NCBI RefSeq assembly: GCF_000021705.1
Contig: NC_012751.1
Coordinates: forward strand, 1,116,001-1,180,000
Reading direction: 5' to 3'
Length of the DNA stretch: 64,000 nucleotides
Source: Candidatus Hamiltonella defensa 5AT (Acyrthosiphon pisum)
GTDB taxonomy: Bacteria > Pseudomonadota > Gammaproteobacteria > Enterobacterales > Enterobacteriaceae
A program made the position numbers and the translations under genes. Each line of letters starts with the position of its first letter. The first letter of the stretch is position 1. A model generated the notes under the pieces. The model was not told the DNA's origin. It was given only the letters and a program-made list of their open reading frames with translations, and did no database searches. Shown one piece after another: positions 52,095 through 62,210 of the stretch.

Positions 52095-53799
52095 TTAAAT
52101 TATGAAATCGATGATGATTTTTTTATCTTCTTTTTCTCCTTCTAATATCGTAGTGAGGGAGGGCGTTATTTTTATTTTTTCTTTTAAAAGGGTGATCGCC
52201 ATTTCTATTTCATGTTCTTCGAGCTTTTGATTTAATAAATAATTTTTTAATTTTTTCGCGTTAAAATGAAGGTGTGATAATAACTCTTTTGGAGAAGCAA
52301 AGTGCTCTACAGAAAGCCCCTTTTGACCAAACATCCCCCCCCATTTCATAAATTAAGAAAGGAGACAAAGTCACTTTATTTAAAATCATGGGGGGTAATT
52401 CAAAAATGCGTTGTTTATCGGAACGAAAATCAGAGATAAATTGGTCTATATGATTCAATTGATGTAAATCAGTTAACGTATTTTCAGTTAATGTCGTGAT
52501 TTTAAAATAATAATTGCCACGAAATTTTTCAACCCCATATAATTGACCTCGGATTTTATCATTCATGACTTTAGAATCCAGATAATCATTAAGAAATTGA
52601 TGAAATTCAGTATTATGTTCATCAGACGTCTTTATTTTTATATCGCCAATCATCGGATCATATAATGTCATCGTATTACCTTGATCGTTTTGAGTGATAT
52701 CTAAAACCAGGATATGTCCATGATTCGATTGAGTAGAACTTAAAAAATAACTTTCAGGATTCATAGGTAAAAATGAATTTCTGGTATTTTTAAAAATATT
52801 ATTGGTTTTTTCTTTTATGTTTTTTTTAAAGATTTGAATAAATCTTCAAATTCTTTTAATTTTTCTTTATCATAATCACTCATTACATCAAAACTGTCAT
52901 TATTAATAAAAAAATTTCTTGTTAATAATTTTAAAAAATTTTATTTAGGTACTCGTTCTTTTATTTTTTTATTTAACCAAATAAGGCCTAGTCCGAAACT
53001 ATTATAAATATTATTTGTAATATAAACAGATTTAGGTGCAATAATATTCAATTGAATTCCGGCGGATTTATATTCTTTTTTAGAGGCCATCACAATCAAA
53101 TCTTTTAAATTTTTTCCTTATAAAATGCCCTTTTTTATCAATTCTACGTAGAACCGCTTCACGTATTTGATGAAAATGCTGATATGGCAATGACTGTGCA
53201 TTCCTGGTTTTTATGATGCCTTATTTTAAAGGTAATTTCAGGGATTTTATTCTCAGCATTGAAAGTATAAGACACGAATTGACCTGTCACGTTGGGATGA
53301 AAATTCACTTGAATTTTTTTTTCCACTAAAGATTTGATGAAATAGCTTTCTTCCTGTGATTTTGCTTCTTTCCAAATGCCATCGTAACCTGAATTATCTT
53401 TTGGTACTAAATGCGTATATTCTATTTTAGTCTTCTCTCCTGCTTCTGGATCTTCAAATTGATATAATTTCTCCCCGTTTGATCGAGTCGTATTCAGAAG
53501 AGAATTCGTAATAAAGTTACGCCAAGCGGAATAATCACTTTCTGCCAAACTTTTTAACCATAAAATATAGCCTTTACCGCGCCCCCTAAACCAAAGTTAC
53601 GTTCTTCAATTACATAGCGAACAGACAAAGCAATACATAATCCGTTATTATTATAATATTTTGATAAAAGATTAATATTGCCGATTTTATCTTTTGTTTT
53701 GATAAAAATATCCTGGTATTGACTAAAATCAAATGAATTTTCTATCACAAAGTGCGGGCCATAATTTGAATCAGATGAAGAAGTGCTCGGCATCGGCAT
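52095..53799 (-). pseudogene. Decayed RTX toxin, N-terminal Cys-His-Asp protease half
   Basis: N-terminal half of the same broken toxin. The first frame (53799-53554) has FDFSQYQDIFIKTKD and GLCIALSVRYVIEE, the probable catalytic Cys. A G5 run near 53580 causes a frameshift into the frame from 53548 (LAESDYSAWRNF). Further down (52764 frame) lie SNHGHILVLDI and LYDPMIGDI, the probable His and Asp of a papain-like C58-type protease. More fragments reach 52095. The start and ~30 upstream bases match the stub at 16355. In an intact ancestor a protease would be carried by the pore-RTX part. Confidence 0.75.
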
Positions 53800-54203
53800 A
53801 TATTGAATCCTTTTAATATATTTTTTATTAAATGATTTATATCAATTTAAATTCTAAAAAAACTGATAATAAAAATTTTCTCAAGTCATTGAGTCAATAT
53901 ATTTTAGCTCATAAAATAAAAAAAGGATTTATACACAAACTAAAAAAGAAGCCGTATTTTTTTACATAATGTTTAGCAATTTTCTCCAACATTTGAGATG
54001 TACTCATATTGAGACTTTAGTGGCCAGCTTACATCCAGTACGGTATTAGATAATTTTTCATAGTAGTCATAGTTTAATTGTTGAATGATAAGTTATTTTA
54101 TTATCTAAAAACACTTTTAATTCATGCAGATTATTTAATGCTGTCTATACTTATTTTTGCTGACATTTATTTAATAGATATTCACATTAGAGGAGCTTTA
54201 GGT
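53800..54203. other. AT-rich gap between toxin pseudogene and a membrane protein gene
   Basis: About 400 bases. The part next to 53799 contains the toxin ribosome site and promoter region, shared with 16325-16354. An in-frame extension of the next gene begins at 54078 but is unlikely to be translated. Confidence 0.5.
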
Positions 54204-55247
54204 ATGGAAATAAAAAAAGATTTAAAAATGATGGAAGGAATTTCTTGGGGCAGTATTTTAGCTGGTGTTATTACCGTTTTATCGGCTTCGCTCTTATTTT
54301 CTACTTTAGGTACTAGCTTAGGATTTTCCATTACAGATCCTCTATCTAGTGAACCTGTTAAAGGTGTGGCAACTACCGTAGCAATATGGTCTGCTATTTC
54401 TCTCATGATCAGCTTGGCCTTCGGGGCTTTTGTTTCTGGAAAATTAGCTGCTGGAAATGGTTTTATTCATGGTTTTCTCGTCTGGGCAACCGCACTTCTT
54501 TTTGCTGTCATTTTAGGAGGTATGTTAATTGGAAGTACTATTAAAGCAACAGGAAACCTCTTAGGCTCTATCACATCAATAACAGGTAATATCATCTCGG
54601 GAACAAGCTCTTCTATCGGTAATGGTCTCTCAGAAATGATGGAAACAGGGGAGCGGATTTTCGAAAATTTTAACACTGATATTCAACTGAGCCCTCAAAA
54701 TATTAAAAAAAATGTTATCCAGTCTTTAGATAAAAGTAATATTCCAACCTTAAAACCCGAATTTTTAAAAAAACAATTACAGGCAACAAAGAAAGAAATC
54801 GCTCAATCATTAAAACAAATTGCGATGAATCCTAATGATTCAGATCAGATCTTTCAAACATTAATTGATCATCTGAAAAAACGCAGTCAAATAATAACGC
54901 AAAAAATTGATCGTCCTGAATTAATTCAAGCGCTTTCTAGTAATACCGATTTAACACAAGAAGAAGTCAATCAAATTGCGGATAATATTATTGAAGCCAA
55001 AGAAAAAAGTGCAGAAATGATCAACGAAAATTTTAATGAATTAGAAGAGAAAATGGTTCAAGCCCAAGAGCAATATCAGATTTTTAAACAAAAAGCCCTC
55101 CAACAAGCCGCTGAAGCCACAAAGGCCATTGCTAAATCTGCATTGTGGTCATTCTTTGCTTTATTATTAGGAGCAATCGTCAGTGCTATGGCAGGCCGTT
55201 TAGGAGTAAAATGTTCTTGCCGTTGCTCTATTCCTGCCAAACGTTAA
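54204..55247 (+). CDS. Uncharacterised membrane protein with long helical domain
   Basis: A 347-residue protein that I do not recognise. Three N-terminal hydrophobic segments (SILAGVITVLSASLLF, IWSAISLMISLAFGAFV, LVWATALLFAVILGGML) are followed by a Gly/Ser-rich stretch, a charged helical region likely to form coiled coils (~150-310), and a last membrane segment (LWSFFALLLGAIVSAMAG). The tail is cysteine-rich (KCSCRCS). The start at 54204 is chosen for its GAGGAG ribosome site over the upstream start at 54078. The topology could suit an envelope-stress or transport accessory, but nothing ties it to a pathway. Confidence 0.7.
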   Translation: MEIKKDLKMMEGISWGSILAGVITVLSASLLFSTLGTSLGFSITDPLSSEPVKGVATTVAIWSAISLMISLAFGAFVSGKLAAGNGFIHGFLVWATALLFAVILGGMLIGSTIKATGNLLGSITSITGNIISGTSSSIGNGLSEMMETGERIFENFNTDIQLSPQNIKKNVIQSLDKSNIPTLKPEFLKKQLQATKKEIAQSLKQIAMNPNDSDQIFQTLIDHLKKRSQIITQKIDRPELIQALSSNTDLTQEEVNQIADNIIEAKEKSAEMINENFNELEEKMVQAQEQYQIFKQKALQQAAEATKAIAKSALWSFFALLLGAIVSAMAGRLGVKCSCRCSIPAKR

Positions 55248-55342
55248 ATTTGAGAAAAAAGTATTTTATCGAATAAGCAGCCTTGTATCCCGGCTCTTTA
55301 TGATTGGGATATAAGGTCACGTCTTTCAGATAAATAGAAATA

Positions 55343-56674
55343 TTAAAGAATAAAACGGCTCAGATCTTCGTTATTGATCAATTTACTGAGATGTGTGTCA
55401 ACATACTTTGAGTCAATAGTAATAGATTTTTTCTTGATTTTATCAGCGTTATATGAAATGTCTTCCATGACACGTTCCAATATCGTGTGTAAACGACGAG
55501 CTCCAATGTTTTCTGTATTTTCATTCACCTGACCTGCCGCGCCAGCAATACTAGTAATGCCATCTTTGGTAAATTCAATTTTGATCCCTTCTGTTTTCAT
55601 CAAAGATTTATATTGATAAGTAAGAGATGCGCTAGGCTCAGTCAAAATACGTTCAAAATCTTTTGGAGTCAGCGATTTTAATTCAACACGAATAGGAAAT
55701 CGCCCTTGCAATTCAGGAATCAGATCAGAGGGTTTGGCTACCTGAAAAGCCCCAGACGCAATAAACAAAATATGATCTGTTTTGACCATGCCATGTTTAG
55801 TAGAAACGGTACAACCTTCTACCAATGGTAATAAATCCCGCTGAACACCTTCTCTAGATACATCAGAGGTTGATTTACTACCATGTCTACAAATTTTGTC
55901 CACTTCATCTATAAACACAATTCCGTTTTGTTCAACAGAGTGAATGGCAACCTGTTTAAGCTCTTCAGGATTAACTAATTTCGAGGCTTCTTCATCAATC
56001 AGTAATTTTAATGCATCACCGATTTTCATTTTTCGTATCTTGTGTTTTTGACTCGACATATGTTGAAACATAGATTGCAATTGATTCGTCATTTCTTCCA
56101 TACCAGGAGGAGACATAATTTCTATGTCCACTGGTGTTACTGCCAAATCAATTTCAATTTCTTGCTCATTCAGCTCACCTTTTATTAAAGGTTCAAGAAA
56201 AAATTGACGAGCAGTAGAGGTATTTTGTGATCCTTCGACTTGACCTGAAGAATTCCTTGCAGGAGATACTAAAATATCCAAAATACGCTCTTGAGCAAGT
56301 TCTTTTGCCTTATCTCGCATTTTCTCAATAGCCTGATGACGTACCATTTTTACTGCTGTGTCAGTTAAATCACGAATGATGGACTCCACTTCTTTTCCAA
56401 CATAGCCTACCTCAGTAAATTTTGTTGCCTCAACCTTAATAAAGGGAGCCTCTGCTAATTTAGCCAAGCGGCGAGCAATTTCAGTTTTACCAACACCAGT
56501 AGGACCAATCATCAAAATATTTTTTGGCGTGATTTCTTGACGTAATTCTGTATCAAGTTGCATACGACGCCAACGGTTACGCAAAGCGATCGCGACTGCA
56601 CGCTTTGCATCATCTTGGCCAATGATATAATCATCCAGCTTTTTTACTATCTCGCTTGGAGTCATGTCAGACAT
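55343..56674 (-). CDS. hslU: HslU ATPase of the HslUV protease
   Basis: AAA+ unfoldase of the HslUV (ClpYQ) protease, 443 residues as in E. coli. Walker [10 protein letters not shown] and Walker [12 protein letters not shown] are present, with sensor and arginine-finger regions and the C-terminal LSRFIL tail that docks into HslV. It follows hslV by 6 bases and is intact. The unit ftsN-hslV-hslU is the same as in E. coli. Confidence 0.97.
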
Positions 56675-56680
56675 ACTTAT

Positions 56681-57217
56681 CTATCCCTTAGTTTTAATTT
56701 TTAATTCTTCTATGGTCGGATATTGGTTTGTATAAATACAAATATTTCCTGCAATGGTCAGTGATTTTTCAACGATTTCACGCGCGCTCAAATTTGTGTT
56801 CTCTAGTAGCGCTCGAGCTGAAGCTTGAGCATAAGGACCGCCAGAACCAATCGCAATTAAATCATCTTCAGGTTGAATCACATCGCCATTACCAGTAATG
56901 ATCAAAGAGGCTGTTTCGTCGGCTACTGCTAACAGTGCTTCCAGGCGTCTGAGCATACGATCTGTACGCCAATCTTTTGCCATTTCAACAGCCGCTTTAG
57001 TTAGCTGGCCACTGCATAATTTTAATTTTGCTTCAAATAATTCGAATAAAGTAAACGCATCGGCAGTTCCCCCTGCAAAACCGGCGATGACTTTATCGTG
57101 ATGCAAACGACGTACTTTCTTCGCATTGCCTTTCATGACAGTGTTGCCCAAAGTCACTTGACCGTCACCACCGATGACAACATGATTATGACGGCGCACG
57201 CTTACAATTGTTGTCAC
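56681..57217 (-). CDS. hslV: HslV peptidase
   Basis: Proteasome-like threonine peptidase, 178 residues (176 in E. coli). The catalytic Thr is exposed after Met removal (TTIVSVRR). It carries GGDGQVTLGNTVMKGNAKKV and IGSGGPYAQASARAL. It uses a GTG start with a GAGGG site upstream. It assembles as double rings with HslU and is probably heat-shock controlled, although no sigma-32 promoter was identified. Confidence 0.97.
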   Translation of the reverse strand: MTTIVSVRRHNHVVIGGDGQVTLGNTVMKGNAKKVRRLHHDKVIAGFAGGTADAFTLFELFEAKLKLCSGQLTKAAVEMAKDWRTDRMLRRLEALLAVADETASLIITGNGDVIQPEDDLIAIGSGGPYAQASARALLENTNLSAREIVEKSLTIAGNICIYTNQYPTIEELKIKTKG

Positions 57218-57305
57218 CAGAAAACCCTCACTATCGGTTGAATAAAATGATGTACGAAAATATTAAAAATACAGCAAATATAGATGGGGCGAAGAGTCAC
57301 ATTTT

Positions 57306-57998
57306 TCAACCCCTGTCATTAACAGAAATACAGGTATTTATTCCTATTTTTTTTAATTTTTGAAAAGCGCGGCTGGTGTCTGATGAGTTCTTATAAGGCC
57401 CCAATAACACGCGATTCCAACCATCCAATGAATGAATTTTACTTTCCATGCCTTCTAATGCGAGCTGCACTCGAAACCGATTAGCCTGGTGAGCTTCACG
57501 AAAAGCAGCGCATTGTAGCCATTGACTTTTTGGGGATTTTTTCATCATCTCTTTCCTGGCTGCCTGAGTGTTTGGCGGTGGGGTATCTGAAACGATGGGC
57601 AATTTAGTGCCTGTATAACGCATATCAGACTGAATCTGTTTCAACAATTCGTGTTGTTCATGTGTCAAAGGGATTTGCACTTTTGGATTGTTATCAGAAA
57701 AAGATTCCGAGGACATCAATACATCTGTTCGACGATTTTTCAATTCTTTAACATAGTACCAACGCTCTTTCGGCTTAGAAGGAAGTAAATAATCAGTGTG
57801 AATATTTTGAGTCTTTAACAGCTTTACTCTGTGTGGTTTATCTTGTGAAAAAAAATAAAAGCAGCCGATCAATATCACTGCTAATGCAACACCCAATGTA
57901 ACCAAGGCCTGTGATATTCCACCGCGATTTGATTTCTTTTTTTGTCTTTTGTAGATTATTTCAGAATCATCTCTGCGGACATAATCTTTTCGTATCAC
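57306..57998 (-). CDS. ftsN: Cell division protein FtsN
   Basis: Late divisome protein triggering septal peptidoglycan synthesis. The basic cytoplasmic N-terminus is followed by one membrane segment (LVTLGVALAVILIGCFYFF), the YVKELKNRRTD region, and a C-terminal SPOR domain (QWLQCAAFREAHQANRFRV, LGPYKNSSDTSRAF). It has 230 residues against 319 in E. coli: the linker is shortened. GTG start. Confidence 0.92.
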   Translation of the reverse strand: MIRKDYVRRDDSEIIYKRQKKKSNRGGISQALVTLGVALAVILIGCFYFFSQDKPHRVKLLKTQNIHTDYLLPSKPKERWYYVKELKNRRTDVLMSSESFSDNNPKVQIPLTHEQHELLKQIQSDMRYTGTKLPIVSDTPPPNTQAARKEMMKKSPKSQWLQCAAFREAHQANRFRVQLALEGMESKIHSLDGWNRVLLGPYKNSSDTSRAFQKLKKIGINTCISVNDRG

Positions 57999-58333
57999 TG
58001 TTATTATTCCACGCTGTGCTGCATATTTGATATTTTTTGTAGATCAGGGGGCTTTGAATAAATAAAAGTTCAAACCAGATGATCAATTTTATTGGTTATT
58101 TTACTGAAATAGGCTAATTTTGCTAACCTCTTCATACCACTTCCTGGATTAAAATGACAAATCTCTATTTTTTATAAAAAATATATCCATTAATATTAGA
58201 GCATTTTCAAAACGTATAAAGGGCGTCTGTTCAAGGCGTCCTAATCGCCTTCACCAGCGTTATATTAAAGTACATGAGGGTGACGGGCACACTTCATGAT
58301 CACTAATCACAATAAAAAATGAAGGATGTCATA
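57999..58333. other. ftsN-aroP intergenic region
   Basis: About 330 bases with promoters for both divergent genes. I looked for TyrR-type operators, which control aroP in E. coli, and saw none that are convincing. An AAGGA site at 58321-58325 is the ribosome site of aroP. Confidence 0.5.
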
Positions 58334-59698
58334 ATGAGTGTCAATAAAAACAACATGGAACTAAAACGTGAACTTAAAAACCGGCATATTCAACTTATTG
58401 CGCTCGGTGGAGCAATAGGCACGGGATTATTTCTTGGAATAGCTCAAACGATAAAGATGGCGGGACCATCTGTACTATTAGGCTATGCTATTGCTGGCTT
58501 TGTGGCTTTTTTGATTATGCGTCAGTTAGGTGAAATGATAGTCGAAGAACCCGTTGCAGGTTCGTTTAGTCATTTTGCCAATAAATACTGGAGCCGTTTT
58601 GCCGGTTTTTCAGCAGGATGGAATTATTGGGTCATGTTTATTTTAGTGGGGATGGCTGAATTAACGGCAGTCGGTATTTATATACAGTACTGGTGGCCTG
58701 AAATTCCAACATGGATATCAGCCGCTGTTTTTTTTGTTCTCATTAACATCCTTAATTTATCGAACGTTAAAATTTATGGTGAAATCGAATTTTGGTTTGC
58801 TGGGATTAAAATTGTGGCCATTTTGGCCATGATTGCTTTTGGAGGCTATTTGTTAATCAGCGGTCATGGAGGCGCAAATGCCAGTATCACTAATTTGTGG
58901 GCACAAGGCGGTTTTTTCCCAAATGGGGTGACGGGTCTTGTAATGGCGATGGCCGTGATTATGTTTTCTTTCGGTGGCTTAGAGCTGGTCGGTATGACGG
59001 CCGCTGAGGCAAAAGATCCTTCACACAGTATTCCCAAAGCAACAAATCAAGTGATTTATCGCATTTTTTTATTTTACATTGGATCGCTTTTTGTCCTGTT
59101 ATCACTTTATCCTTGGAGCAAGGTCGTCGAAGGCGGCAGTCCGTTCGTGTTGATCTTTCATCAATTAAACAGCAACCTGGTGGCCAGTATACTCAATCTC
59201 ATCGTGTTAACGGCTGCTTTATCCGTTTATAACAGCTGCGTTTACTGTAACAGTAGAATGTTGTTTGGTTTGGCTAAACAGAAAAATGCGCCTCATTTTT
59301 TACTCAAAGTGGGTAAAAAAGGCGCCCCCTTCATTGCGATTGGCGTCTCTGCTTTTAGCACGGGTTTCTGTGTCCTTATTAATTATCTGATTCCTGGCAA
59401 AGCATTCGAGTTGCTCATGTCGCTGGTGGTTTCTACTCTGGTGATTAACTGGGCGATGATCAGTTTTTCACATTTAAAATTTCGGGCAGCAAAACAAAGT
59501 GAAGGCTTAACCTCCAAATTTCAATCTCCTTTCTTCCCATTGAGTAATTATGTTTGCTTGATCTTTTTGGTGGGTATTTTGGTGATCATGTCTCTGACAC
59601 CGGGTATTCAAATTTCTGTCGTTTTAATTCCAGTCTGGATTTGTTTTTTATGTTTAAGCTTTTGGATAAAAAATCATTATCATCAAATTGTGAAATAG
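58334..59698 (+). CDS. aroP: Aromatic amino acid permease AroP
   Basis: APC-family proton symporter for Phe, Tyr and Trp with 12 membrane segments, 454 residues. The N-terminal LKNRHIQLIALGGAIGTGL and SVYNSCVYCNSRMLFGLA match AroP more than its relatives; PheP is the alternative. The frame opens at 58319, but the ATG at 58334 has AAGGA 8 bases upstream. nadC is next to it, whereas in E. coli ampD and ampE lie between them. Import of aromatics fits a host-dependent symbiont. Confidence 0.9.
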   Translation: MSVNKNNMELKRELKNRHIQLIALGGAIGTGLFLGIAQTIKMAGPSVLLGYAIAGFVAFLIMRQLGEMIVEEPVAGSFSHFANKYWSRFAGFSAGWNYWVMFILVGMAELTAVGIYIQYWWPEIPTWISAAVFFVLINILNLSNVKIYGEIEFWFAGIKIVAILAMIAFGGYLLISGHGGANASITNLWAQGGFFPNGVTGLVMAMAVIMFSFGGLELVGMTAAEAKDPSHSIPKATNQVIYRIFLFYIGSLFVLLSLYPWSKVVEGGSPFVLIFHQLNSNLVASILNLIVLTAALSVYNSCVYCNSRMLFGLAKQKNAPHFLLKVGKKGAPFIAIGVSAFSTGFCVLINYLIPGKAFELLMSLVVSTLVINWAMISFSHLKFRAAKQSEGLTSKFQSPFFPLSNYVCLIFLVGILVIMSLTPGIQISVVLIPVWICFLCLSFWIKNHYHQIVK

Positions 59699-59782
59699 GT
59701 TTTTTATTGCATTTGTTTTGGGGCAAGCCCAAGGCATCCGAAAAATTTTTATCGATCCATTTTTTTATTATTTGGAATGTTT

Positions 59783-60778
59783 ATGCCAGAGAGCCTTAAA
59801 AATATCGATATGAGGCGGGAATTGTTATTAAAACGACTCAAATATGACATCCCCAATAGGGTGACTCAAGCTTTAAAAGAAGATCTCGGGGGGCAAGTGA
59901 ATCCTCAAATGGACATCACATCGCAACTTTTTCCAAAAAATCAACACATATTTGCTGAAATTATCACTCGTGAAAACGGCATTTTTTGTGGGAAAGCCTG
60001 GTTAGAAGAAGTTTTTATTCAATTAGATCCAAAGATCACCATCACTTGGCTGGTCAAAGAGGGCGATCTTTTAAAAACCCATCAAATTTTATGTCAACTC
60101 TTTGGGCCTGTGTCTACTTTACTTTCTGGAGAACGGACGGCCTTAAATTTTGTACAAACGCTTTCTGGTGTTGCTAGCAAAGTCAATGATTACGTCAGGT
60201 TGTTGTCAGGTCTGAAGACAAAATTACTTGACACGCGTAAAACATTACCAGGTTTACGTACCGCATTAAAATATGCAGTGCTGTGTGGGGGGGGGCATAA
60301 TCATAGGCTCGGGCTGGATGATGCTTTCTTGATCAAAGAAAATCATATTATTGCCTTAGGCAGCATCAAAAATGCGGTCAATAACGCGAAAGCATTGAAT
60401 CCTACGTTACCGATTGAGGTTGAAGTAGAATCTTTAGATGAATTCAAACAGGCGTTATCCACCCAGGCCGATATCATTATGCTGGATAATTTTCCCCTTT
60501 TAATGATGCAACAAGCCGTTGAAATACGAGATAAAGCGGTGATGCAAAACGCTATTCAACATCGTCCTTTGTTAGAGGTTTCTGGTAATGTCACTCAAAA
60601 AACCTTACGGAGCTATGCCGAAACAGGGATTGACTACATTTCTGTGGGCGATTTAACAAAAAATGTTCAAGCATTGGATCTGTCCATGCGTTTTTGTGAT
60701 TCCCGAAACGAGGATATCGATGCCTCTGAACGCTTAAAGACCCAGTCCGTTTCAGAAGATAAATGGGGATCAAACTGA
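59783..60778 (+). CDS. nadC: Quinolinate phosphoribosyltransferase, C-terminally extended
   Basis: Decarboxylating transferase making nicotinate mononucleotide in NAD synthesis. Conserved blocks are ITRENGIFCGKAW, GERTALNFVQTLSGVASKV, LLDTRKTLPGLR, HNHRLGLDDAFLIKENHI and IIMLDNF. The family normally ends near ALDLSMRF, but here about 27 residues follow. That tail overlaps the 3' end of yaaA on the other strand by 112 bases. The start at 59783 is taken by alignment; 59777 is also possible. Confidence 0.94.
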   Translation: MPESLKNIDMRRELLLKRLKYDIPNRVTQALKEDLGGQVNPQMDITSQLFPKNQHIFAEIITRENGIFCGKAWLEEVFIQLDPKITITWLVKEGDLLKTHQILCQLFGPVSTLLSGERTALNFVQTLSGVASKVNDYVRLLSGLKTKLLDTRKTLPGLRTALKYAVLCGGGHNHRLGLDDAFLIKENHIIALGSIKNAVNNAKALNPTLPIEVEVESLDEFKQALSTQADIIMLDNFPLLMMQQAVEIRDKAVMQNAIQHRPLLEVSGNVTQKTLRSYAETGIDYISVGDLTKNVQALDLSMRFCDSRNEDIDASERLKTQSVSEDKWGSN

Positions 60779-61491
60779 TAACCGGCCGAATCAAAATCAA
60801 GCAATTTTTCTTTATCAGTCAGCTGATTTTCGATAATAAAACGGCTCATCATGCCTCGGGCTTTTTTTGCGTAAAAACTGATCATTTTATATTTTCCATT
60901 TTTTTCATCGAGAAAAATGGGTTTGAGGATATGCGCCGGCCAGTTTTGTGGTTTTAAGGCTTTAAAATACTCCTGTGAGGCTAAATTGATGACAATATTG
61001 TCGCCTTGATCTTTAAGCGCCTGATGGATTTTATCGGTTAAAGTATCTTGCCAAAACGCATAGAGATCTTTGCCTTTAGGATTGGTAAGCTTCGTGCTCA
61101 TTTCTAATCGATGGGGTTGTATCAAATCCAGAGGGCGCAGCACCCCATAAAGCCCGGATAAAATCCGTACATGTCGCTGCACAAAATCAAATTCTGATAA
61201 AGTAAAATTCTGTGCCTGTAACCCTTCATAGACATCGCCTTTAAACGCTAAAATCGCTTGGCGTGCATTTTGTAAATTGAAATCGGGTGTCCATTCCTTA
61301 AAACGCTTTGCATTTAAATGTGCTAATTTATCACTGATAGACATGAACTGTCGTATCTGTTCTGGTGTTAAATTGCGACAAAGATCGATCAAAAGACTCG
61401 ATTGAGAAAGCAGCTCAGGTTGAGTGTATTGATGAGTGGCCAGTGGGCTTTCATAATCGAGTGTTTTAGCAGGAGAAAGAAGAATCAACAT
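60667..61491 (-). CDS. yaaA: Peroxide stress protein YaaA
   Basis: UPF0246 family protein that lowers free iron and protects DNA under peroxide stress. It begins MLILLSPAKTLDYESPL and contains LSGLYGVLRPLDLIQPHRLEM, both family hallmarks. The frame opens at 61554, but the ATG at 61491 matches the family start, giving 274 residues (258 in E. coli). After the usual end (DWVFKR) about 19 extra residues are antisense to the conserved end of nadC. Divergent from queH. Confidence 0.93.
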   Translation of the reverse strand: MLILLSPAKTLDYESPLATHQYTQPELLSQSSLLIDLCRNLTPEQIRQFMSISDKLAHLNAKRFKEWTPDFNLQNARQAILAFKGDVYEGLQAQNFTLSEFDFVQRHVRILSGLYGVLRPLDLIQPHRLEMSTKLTNPKGKDLYAFWQDTLTDKIHQALKDQGDNIVINLASQEYFKALKPQNWPAHILKPIFLDEKNGKYKMISFYAKKARGMMSRFIIENQLTDKEKLLDFDSAGYQFDPHLSSETDWVFKRSEASISSFRESQKRMDRSNA

Positions 61492-61533
61492 AAGCGCCCT
61501 TAAATCATCAAAAGTAAAGCAAGGAAAACCATC

Positions 61534-62186
61534 ATGACCCCCTTGATGCGACAAAAATTAAATCTCCCTCCAGGAAAAAGCAAACTATTACTGCACTCTT
61601 GTTGCGCGCCCTGTTCTGGAGAGGTGATGGAGGCGATACAGGCGTCGAATATTGAGTATGCTATCTTTTTTTACAACCCTAATATTCATCCCAAAAGAGA
61701 ATACGAACTTCGTAAAGAAGAAAATATCCGTTTTGCTCAAAAAAATAATGTACCCATTATTGATGCAGATTACGACACAGACAATTGGTTTGCCCGTGCA
61801 AAAGGCATGGAACAAGCGCCTGAACGCGGTATTCGCTGCACCATGTGTTTTGATATGCGTTTCGAGCGCACTGCGCTCTATGCTTTTGAACATGGCTATG
61901 ACAGTATATCAAGCTGTCTTGGGATTTCACGCTGGAAAGATATGCAACAAATTAACGCATGCGGCATCCGCGCTGCGGGCAAATACCCCAATTTGGTCTA
62001 TATTGGGATTACAATTGGCGTAAAAATAATGGCTCTGCACGCATGATTGAGATCAGCAAACGCGAGCGTTTTTATCAGCAGGAATACTGTGGTTGCGTTT
62101 ATTCGCTTCGTGATACGAATTCGCACAGAAAAAATCACGGGCGGGATCCGATAAAAATAGGCAAGCTTTATTACGGAGATCAATAA
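61534..62186 (+). pseudogene. queH: Epoxyqueuosine reductase QueH, frameshifted
   Basis: Iron-sulfur enzyme of the last step of queuosine synthesis in tRNA. The frame from 61534 has LLLHSCCAPCSGEVMEA and GIRCTMCFDMRFERTAL, then reads VYIGITIGVK to a stop at 62046. The correct continuation (YWDYNWRKNNGSARMIEIS, YQQEYCGC, to 62186) lies in another frame. Removing one AT from the TATAT near 61999 restores it. The lost part contains conserved cysteines. It is probably inactive unless the duplication is a sequencing error. Confidence 0.85.
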
Positions 62187-62210
62187 AATATTTCATCCAA
62201 CGAGGAAAAA

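Noticed and set aside
55260..55320. Weak hairpin (TATCCC/GGGATA) between convergent genes before hslU.
   Set aside because: Six-base stem with a 14-base loop and no T run; too weak to list as a terminator.
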